6,826 nt of DNA from Caldilineaceae bacterium (GTDB taxonomy: Bacteria > Chloroflexota > Anaerolineae > Caldilineales > Caldilineaceae). Shown in pieces: positions 6,671 to 6,826 of the stretch; within the stretch, counting starts at the first letter, position 1, and every line of letters starts with the position of its first letter. The notes under the pieces were generated by a model. It was not told the origin of the DNA and ran no database searches. It was given only the letters and a program-made list of their open reading frames with translations. The position numbers were made by a program, and so were the translations under genes. The stretch lies in contig JAAUPU010000156.1 of assembly GCA_012032975.1 (NCBI GenBank), positions 1 to 6,826 of the forward strand. The letters are read 5' to 3'.

Positions 6671-6826
6671 CTCCCTCTGCATCCCCCTTGCCAGCCTGTC
6701 CATTCATCGCTGGACCAATGCTCGAAGATCCTCGGCTCTTTGTCGGCCGTCGCGCGGAATTGCGCCACCTGGTCGATTGCATGACTGGGTCGCAGCCCAT
6801 CAGCGTCAACGTGGTGGGCGAGCGCC
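6667..6826 (+). CDS. STAND/AAA-like ATPase, N-terminal part, 3' truncated by the window
   Basis: The frame opens at ATG 6667, overlapping the hisC stop by the ATGA arrangement, and runs off the end of the window (53 complete codons). Residues 12-31 read [20 protein letters not shown], followed by LRHLVDCM and [10 protein letters not shown]. This is the lead-in of large AAA/STAND NTPases, in which VGER is normally followed by the Walker A loop (GKS/T) just beyond the window edge. Such proteins often carry C-terminal sensor repeats or TIR-like effectors, which cannot be seen here. The alternative ATG 6718 would cut off the conserved PFIAGP segment, so 6667 is preferred. The role is unknown; a signalling or defence function is only a family-level possibility. 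Coupling to hisC suggests co-transcription. Confidence 0.7.
   Translation, partial: MTPSASPLPACPFIAGPMLEDPRLFVGRRAELRHLVDCMTGSQPISVNVVGER

Noticed and set aside
6092..6703. Minus-strand open frame of 203 codons opposite hisC
   Set aside because: Shadow frame over the conserved cofactor-binding half of hisC.

Overview
The window is a gene-dense piece of bacterial DNA, all coding on the + strand. Its right three quarters (about 1350 to the end) look like a member of the Chloroflexota. The signs are the HisD and HisC sequence style, a small-protein/nucleotidyltransferase pair, a STAND-type ATPase beginning with a PFIAGP...DPRLFVGRR motif, and short interspersed inverted repeats of the CACGAAG and GATGGGATGA kinds. 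This is an inference from general familiarity, not from a search. The first ~1.1 kb has stronger GC-ending codon use and may come from a different genome.

Layout. 1-858 is the 3' part of a PotB-type polyamine ABC transporter permease. 848-1348 is one open frame that starts as the partner permease PotC, passes through a short stretch of unclear origin, and ends as the C-terminus of a 2-oxoacid dehydrogenase E1 beta subunit. It looks like a chimera from assembly or rearrangement. 1364-1437 is an intergenic inverted repeat. 1475-2137 is a Nudix hydrolase with a C-terminal zinc ribbon. 2167-2247 is a second inverted repeat. 2328-3107 is a TrkA/KtrA-type RCK potassium-channel regulator whose 3' end runs into a 16-bp tandem repeat. 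3182-4508 is hisD (histidinol dehydrogenase), split by one extra C near 3257-3260. 4509-4857 is a small protein with an apparent frameshift. 4847-5426 is a nucleotidyltransferase broken by two apparent single-base losses. 5507-6670 is hisC (histidinol-phosphate aminotransferase), intact but with a translated 7-bp repeat insert. 6667-6826 is the start of a STAND/AAA-like ATPase cut by the window edge.

Function. hisC and hisD act late in histidine biosynthesis: HisC makes histidinol phosphate and HisD oxidises histidinol to histidine. They appear to form part of a his operon, with the small protein and nucleotidyltransferase inserted between them. The rest is mixed: transport, nucleotide sanitation, potassium homeostasis.

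The most notable features are the composite frame at 848-1348 and four apparent single-base indels packed into 3257-5173, while the flanking genes are intact. Together they suggest assembly or base-calling problems, or local gene decay. I did not find a convincing new multi-gene system. The nearest candidate is the small protein/nucleotidyltransferase pair inside the his operon.
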